A DNA stretch of 6,698 bases, from the NCBI GenBank assembly GCA_009885275.1, contig VFKY01000292.1, positions 1 to 6,698 of the forward strand. The letters run 5' to 3'. Source of the stretch: Verrucomicrobiota bacterium (GTDB lineage Bacteria; Verrucomicrobiota; Verrucomicrobiia; Verrucomicrobiales; Verrucomicrobiaceae). Shown piece by piece: positions 5,640-6,698 of this stretch. The notes below the pieces were generated by a model. It did not search any database. It worked only from the letters and a program-made list of their open reading frames with translations, and had not been told where the DNA came from. Each line of letters opens with the position of its first letter. Positions within the stretch are counted from its first letter, which is position 1. Made by a program: the position numbers and the translations under genes.

Positions 5640-6698
5640 ATGTCATTTGCTCCCAAGAAAAGTCTCGGTCAAAATTTCCTTCATGATGAGGAATTGGCGC
5701 TGTGGATAGCTGATCTCATAAAGCCTGATGGTGCCAATTTTGTTATGGAAATAGGACCTGGGCAGGAGGCGATTACGAGACATTTGGAAGGAAGAGCGAA
5801 GAAGCTTTTACTCGTTGAAAAGGACAATGAACTTGCGGCTAATATTCGTGAAAAGTATACGGACCGTAAGGACATTGAGCTTTGGCATGGTGATGCCACT
5901 CGTTTTGACCTTCGTCCTTTATATAAAGAGGGAGGAGTGAAGGCCATTGGGAATCTGCCGTATTCTATGGGAGGAGAGATTCTTCGGCATTTGATGACTC
6001 CCCCCACACCTGTAAACGAGGCGGTATTCATGTTGCAGAGAGAGGTCTGTCTCCGCATTGCCGCGAAACAAACGGATGATGCTTACGGCGCACTCAGTCT
6101 TTTGGTTCAGCACGACTGGTTGGTCGAGATCTGTCGTATTGTGCCACCAGAGGTCTTTAAGCCTCGGCCCAAGGTTCATTCTGCAATTATTCGAATGACG
6201 CCTCGCCCGTCAGGAAATTTGCCAGTGCATGATCGCTCTTTATTTGATCGCCTTGTGCGAATGGGATTCTCTCAGCGTCGCAAGCAACTAAAAAATCTTT
6301 TACCAGCCGCCCCACAGGGTTGGGATAACTTGGTGGAAGCGTTGCAAAAGTCATCCATGATACGAGCGGAGGAGCTCACACTGGAGGAGTGGGTAACGCT
6401 TACTCGCCATTATGAGTGTCGTCATGATGAAGATCGTGGGCAGCGCGCCAGCGAAATATTTGATGTGGTGAATGATCGGAACGAAGTTGTGGGGCAATCC
6501 ACGCGAGGTGAAGTTCACGCCAAGGGGTTGTGGCATCGAGCGGTGCATATTTTTGTATTCAACAAGCATGGTGAACTCTGGCTGCAACAGCGGTCGCATT
6601 TAAAGGATGTGCATCCCCTAGCATGGGATAGCAGTGCCGCAGGTCATCTTGATGCTGGGGAAGGCTATGCTGCTGCTGCCCTGAGGGAGTTAAAAGAG
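5640..6698 (+). CDS. rsmA: 16S rRNA adenine-N6 dimethyltransferase RsmA (KsgA) fused to a Nudix hydrolase domain, 3'-partial
   Basis: The frame is open from ATG 5640 to the last base (353 codons). An in-frame TGA at 5634 fixes the start, and no Shine-Dalgarno sequence is evident. Residues 1-260 form a full-length RsmA, the SAM-dependent enzyme that dimethylates two adjacent adenines in the 3'-terminal hairpin of 16S rRNA during 30S maturation. Motifs seen are LGQNF (9-13), EIGPG (37-41) for SAM, E60 after strand 2, GDA (84-86), the catalytic NLPY (105-108), MLQREV (131-136), VPPEVFKPRPKV (168-179) and SQRRKQLKNLL (211-221). After a short polar linker (about 260-270), residues 271-353 match the start of an IPP-isomerase-like or YfcD-like Nudix domain: EIFDVV, HRAVHIFVFN, WDSSAAGHLDAGE. 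The Nudix box fits G335-x5-E341-x7-R349-E-L-x-E353 and is cut by the window edge. No start codon near the junction would allow separate translation, so it reads as a true fusion. The substrate of the Nudix part is unknown. Confidence 0.92.
   Translation, partial: MSFAPKKSLGQNFLHDEELALWIADLIKPDGANFVMEIGPGQEAITRHLEGRAKKLLLVEKDNELAANIREKYTDRKDIELWHGDATRFDLRPLYKEGGVKAIGNLPYSMGGEILRHLMTPPTPVNEAVFMLQREVCLRIAAKQTDDAYGALSLLVQHDWLVEICRIVPPEVFKPRPKVHSAIIRMTPRPSGNLPVHDRSLFDRLVRMGFSQRRKQLKNLLPAAPQGWDNLVEALQKSSMIRAEELTLEEWVTLTRHYECRHDEDRGQRASEIFDVVNDRNEVVGQSTRGEVHAKGLWHRAVHIFVFNKHGELWLQQRSHLKDVHPLAWDSSAAGHLDAGEGYAAAALRELKE

Noticed and set aside
5681..6058. 125-codon minus-strand frame opposite the rsmA region
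   Set aside because: The + strand frame carries every RsmA motif across this interval, so the minus frame is a shadow.

Overview
The window is bacterial, roughly 50% GC by eye, and gene-dense on the + strand. Two features suggest the PVC group, most likely Verrucomicrobiota: the style of the Tat-exported Gfo/Idh/MocA oxidoreductase, and the RsmA/KsgA methyltransferase with its attached isopentenyl-diphosphate-isomerase-like Nudix domain. This placement is inferred from remembered family resemblance, not from a search. Nothing in the window looks like a phage, transposon, CRISPR array or RNA gene.

Layout: (1) 1-2417 is the 3' part of a gene for a very long coiled-coil protein whose reading frame runs in from outside the window. 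It contains an approximate tandem duplication of 105 residues, exactly 15 heptads, then a Pro/Ala-rich linker and a second coiled coil. (2) 2418-2661 is intergenic. It holds a long imperfect hairpin followed by T6, read as the terminator of the coiled-coil gene, and then a possible promoter whose spacer contains a 7-bp palindrome. (3) 2662-4074 encodes a Tat-exported NAD(P)-type Gfo/Idh/MocA oxidoreductase. (4) 4097-5338, 22 bp downstream and with its own Shine-Dalgarno sequence, encodes an uncharacterised membrane protein with two predicted extracytoplasmic domains. Genes 3 and 4 probably form a two-gene operon. (5) 5339-5639 is a gap between same-strand genes, mostly filled by a possible small minus-strand gene (5361-5624). 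(6) 5640 to the window end is a + strand frame that stays open to the last base. It encodes a complete RsmA (KsgA) 16S rRNA dimethyltransferase fused in frame to a Nudix hydrolase domain, cut by the window edge inside its Nudix box.

Functionally the window is a set of neighbours and not one pathway: a structural or scaffold coiled-coil protein, an exported oxidoreductase with a membrane partner of unknown role, and an rRNA-modification enzyme carrying a second catalytic domain. The points most worth following up are the RsmA-Nudix fusion, the 15-heptad repeat, the unknown membrane protein and the small antisense frame. I see no clear evidence for a wholly new defence or mobile system.
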